A DNA stretch of 7,069 nt from CAYYAQ01 sp964469555 (GTDB lineage Bacteria > Planctomycetota > UBA1135 > UBA2386). The notes under the pieces were generated by a model. That model ran no database searches. It saw nothing but the letters and a program-made list of their open reading frames with translations, and was not told where the DNA came from. Positions 6,414-7,069 of this stretch are shown here, one piece after another. The position numbers and the translations under genes are program-made. The stretch spans positions 1 to 7,069 of the forward strand of contig CAYYAQ010000216.1 in assembly GCA_964469555.1 (NCBI GenBank). Direction: 5' to 3'. Numbering within the stretch: position 1 is the first letter of the stretch; every line of letters starts with the position of its first letter.

Positions 6414-6683
6414 TCAGCATGACAGGGGAGAGGAGTCGGGGGGGCGCGTGCCTTCTTCGGCGTAGTCCTTGAAGGCCTTGCCAAAGAGGTAGTTCCAACC
6501 CTCGGTCATCGACGCGATGGTCCCCGCCGTGACCCGGCCATACATCGTGTCGGCGAATCACAACTTCGTGCCGCCGGTGCGCTGCGGTCGATCCCGCAGG
6601 AGGTCGAGGATCCGGCGCCGGGCCGGGTCGGCCATCGCCTTCCAGAGGCGGTCGATCTGGGTCCGCGGAATCGCCTGAGCCAC
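6414..6683 (-). pseudogene. ArsR-family regulator with SRPBCC tail: internally deleted, in-frame stop
   Basis: From the GTG at 6683 the frame reads AQAIPRTQIDRLWKAMADP then ARRRILDLLRDRPQRTGG, which is the start of an ArsR-type winged-helix regulator (helices 1-2). It breaks off before the recognition helix. After TKL comes TGA (6560-6558), then FADTMYGRV, TIASMTEGW, YLFGKAFKDYAEE in the same frame to a stop at 6416-6414. This second part resembles the C-terminal helix region of SRPBCC/AHSA1 domains, which are found fused behind ArsR domains in many bacteria. About 90 codons remain of an expected 220-300. The TGA is one transition from CGA (Arg), so an in-frame deletion plus a nonsense change explains it. 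The SRPBCC assignment is less certain than the ArsR part. A second in-frame GTG at 6701 lies within the palindrome. The remnant converges on the Nudix gene. Confidence 0.68.
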
Positions 6684-6703
6684 ATGTGACCATATGGTCA
6701 CAT
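6684..6703. promoter_or_regulatory. perfect 20-bp palindrome, probable operator
   Basis: ATGTGACCATATGGTCACAT is its own reverse complement, centred between 6693 and 6694. It ends one base before the GTG start of the ArsR-type remnant, the usual place for an autoregulatory ArsR site. The perfect symmetry is seen directly; its role as operator is inferred from position. Confidence 0.6.
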
Positions 6704-6744
6704 CACTCGGCAACGCTGCAAAAGGCGCGGCCCCGGAAACGACG

Positions 6745-6773
6745 AACGCCCGCGAGCCGTGACTCGGGGCGTT
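6745..6773 (-). terminator. hairpin downstream of the tRNA-Gln pair
   Basis: On the minus strand AACGCCC-CGAG pairs with CTCG-C-GGGCGTT around a TCACGG loop: eleven pairs with one bulged base. It begins 18 bases after the CCA end of the second tRNA. The following CGTCGTTT is a poor T tract, so it is a probable but not classical terminator, or a processing structure. Confidence 0.5.
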
Positions 6774-6791
6774 CCGGAGAGTGTTCAGAAG

Positions 6792-6866
6792 TGGTTTCCG
6801 CGCCAGGACTTGAACCTGAACCGTGAGTACCAAAAACTCATGTGCTACCGATTACACCACGCGGAA
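6792..6866 (-). tRNA. trnQ: tRNA-Gln (anticodon UUG)
   Basis: This 75-base gene folds into a complete cloverleaf. The acceptor is TTCCGCG/CGCGGAA with discriminator A and encoded CCA. The D arm is GTGT/GCAC, and the anticodon stem TGAGT/ACTCA encloses loop TTTTGGT, giving UUG at positions 34-36, which reads CAA. The variable loop has four bases and the T arm is TCAGG/CCTGG with loop TTCAAGT. U1-A72 is a known glutamine tRNA identity feature. It is the second gene of a tandem pair, 26 bases after the CUG isoacceptor. Confidence 0.97.
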
Positions 6867-6892
6867 TCATCCCCCAGCGGGCAGGGCGGAAG

Positions 6893-6967
6893 TGGTTTCC
6901 TCGCAAGGACTCGAACCTTGACTAGCAGAACCAGAATCTGCTGTGCTGCCAATTACACCACGAGGAA
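6893..6967 (-). tRNA. trnQ: tRNA-Gln (anticodon CUG)
   Basis: This 75-base gene has acceptor TTCCTCG/CGAGGAA, discriminator A and encoded CCA. The D arm is GTGT/GCAC, the anticodon stem GCAGA/TCTGC encloses loop TTCTGGT with anticodon CUG (reads CAG), and the T arm is CAAGG/CCTTG with loop TTCGAGT. The D arm is nearly identical to that of the neighbouring UUG gene, so the pair probably arose by duplication. It is the first gene of the unit on this strand and lies next to a promoter-like site. Confidence 0.97.
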
Positions 6968-6978
6968 TCGGGGCGCGG

Positions 6979-7007
6979 AGTCTACCCAGGCCCTCCGCGG
7001 TTGCCCA
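6979..7007 (-). promoter_or_regulatory. promoter candidate for the tRNA-Gln pair
   Basis: On the minus strand TGGGCA (7007-7002, four of six to TTGACA) and TAGACT (6984-6979, four of six to TATAAT) are separated by exactly 17 bases. Initiation would fall near 6972, five bases before the mature tRNA. The GC-rich discriminator (CCGCGCC) is what stringently controlled stable-RNA promoters have. The remaining bases to 7069 show no gene. Confidence 0.5.
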
Positions 7008-7069
7008 CCCGTAATTCCATCGGTGAAACCGCCCCCGACCTTTCCCAGAAGACGCACGATTCCTCTCAG

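Noticed and set aside
6558..6560. TGA read as selenocysteine in the regulator remnant
   Set aside because: Family proteins have no selenocysteine there, no convincing SECIS hairpin follows, and the gene is already inactivated by a large deletion.

Overview
This is a GC-rich bacterial chromosomal window with short intergenic gaps, mostly TGA/TAG stops, and several genes without a clear Shine-Dalgarno site. A secreted Gly/Arg-rich protein and a membrane-anchored protein with carboxypeptidase-regulatory-like beta domains recall large-genome Planctomycetota or Myxococcota. That taxonomic guess is inference: no marker gene here settles it. I see no phage, transposase, CRISPR or plasmid functions.

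Left part (1-2726, minus strand): a hydantoinase B/oxoprolinase subunit (hyuB) lies downstream of a gene for a secreted, low-complexity RG-repeat protein. Both genes are followed by GC-rich hairpins built on the same GGGGTCGT arm; the one after hyuB is cut by the window edge. Middle (2862-4525, plus strand): a good promoter-like site precedes a possible 58-aa Pro/Glu-rich peptide, followed by a 455-aa single-pass membrane protein with beta-sandwich domains. This gene converges, with only 5 bp between stop codons, on a complete zinc-dependent medium-chain alcohol dehydrogenase (minus, 4531-5571).

Right part (5571-7069): a Nudix hydrolase resembling ADP-ribose pyrophosphatase is intact. On each side of it sits what looks like the head and tail of a much larger gene joined in frame: an Lhr-type helicase remnant on the plus strand, and an ArsR-type regulator fused to the end of an SRPBCC (AHSA1-like) domain on the minus strand. 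The regulator remnant also has an in-frame TGA but keeps a perfect 20-bp palindrome at its start. Two tandem glutamine tRNA genes (anticodons UUG and CUG, both with encoded CCA) on the minus strand follow, with a plausible promoter and a downstream hairpin.

Most of the window is ordinary metabolism and hypothetical surface proteins, and I do not see a convincing new multi-gene system. The most unusual points are the two adjacent internally deleted genes, the intact operator in front of a dead regulator, and the secreted RG-repeat protein.
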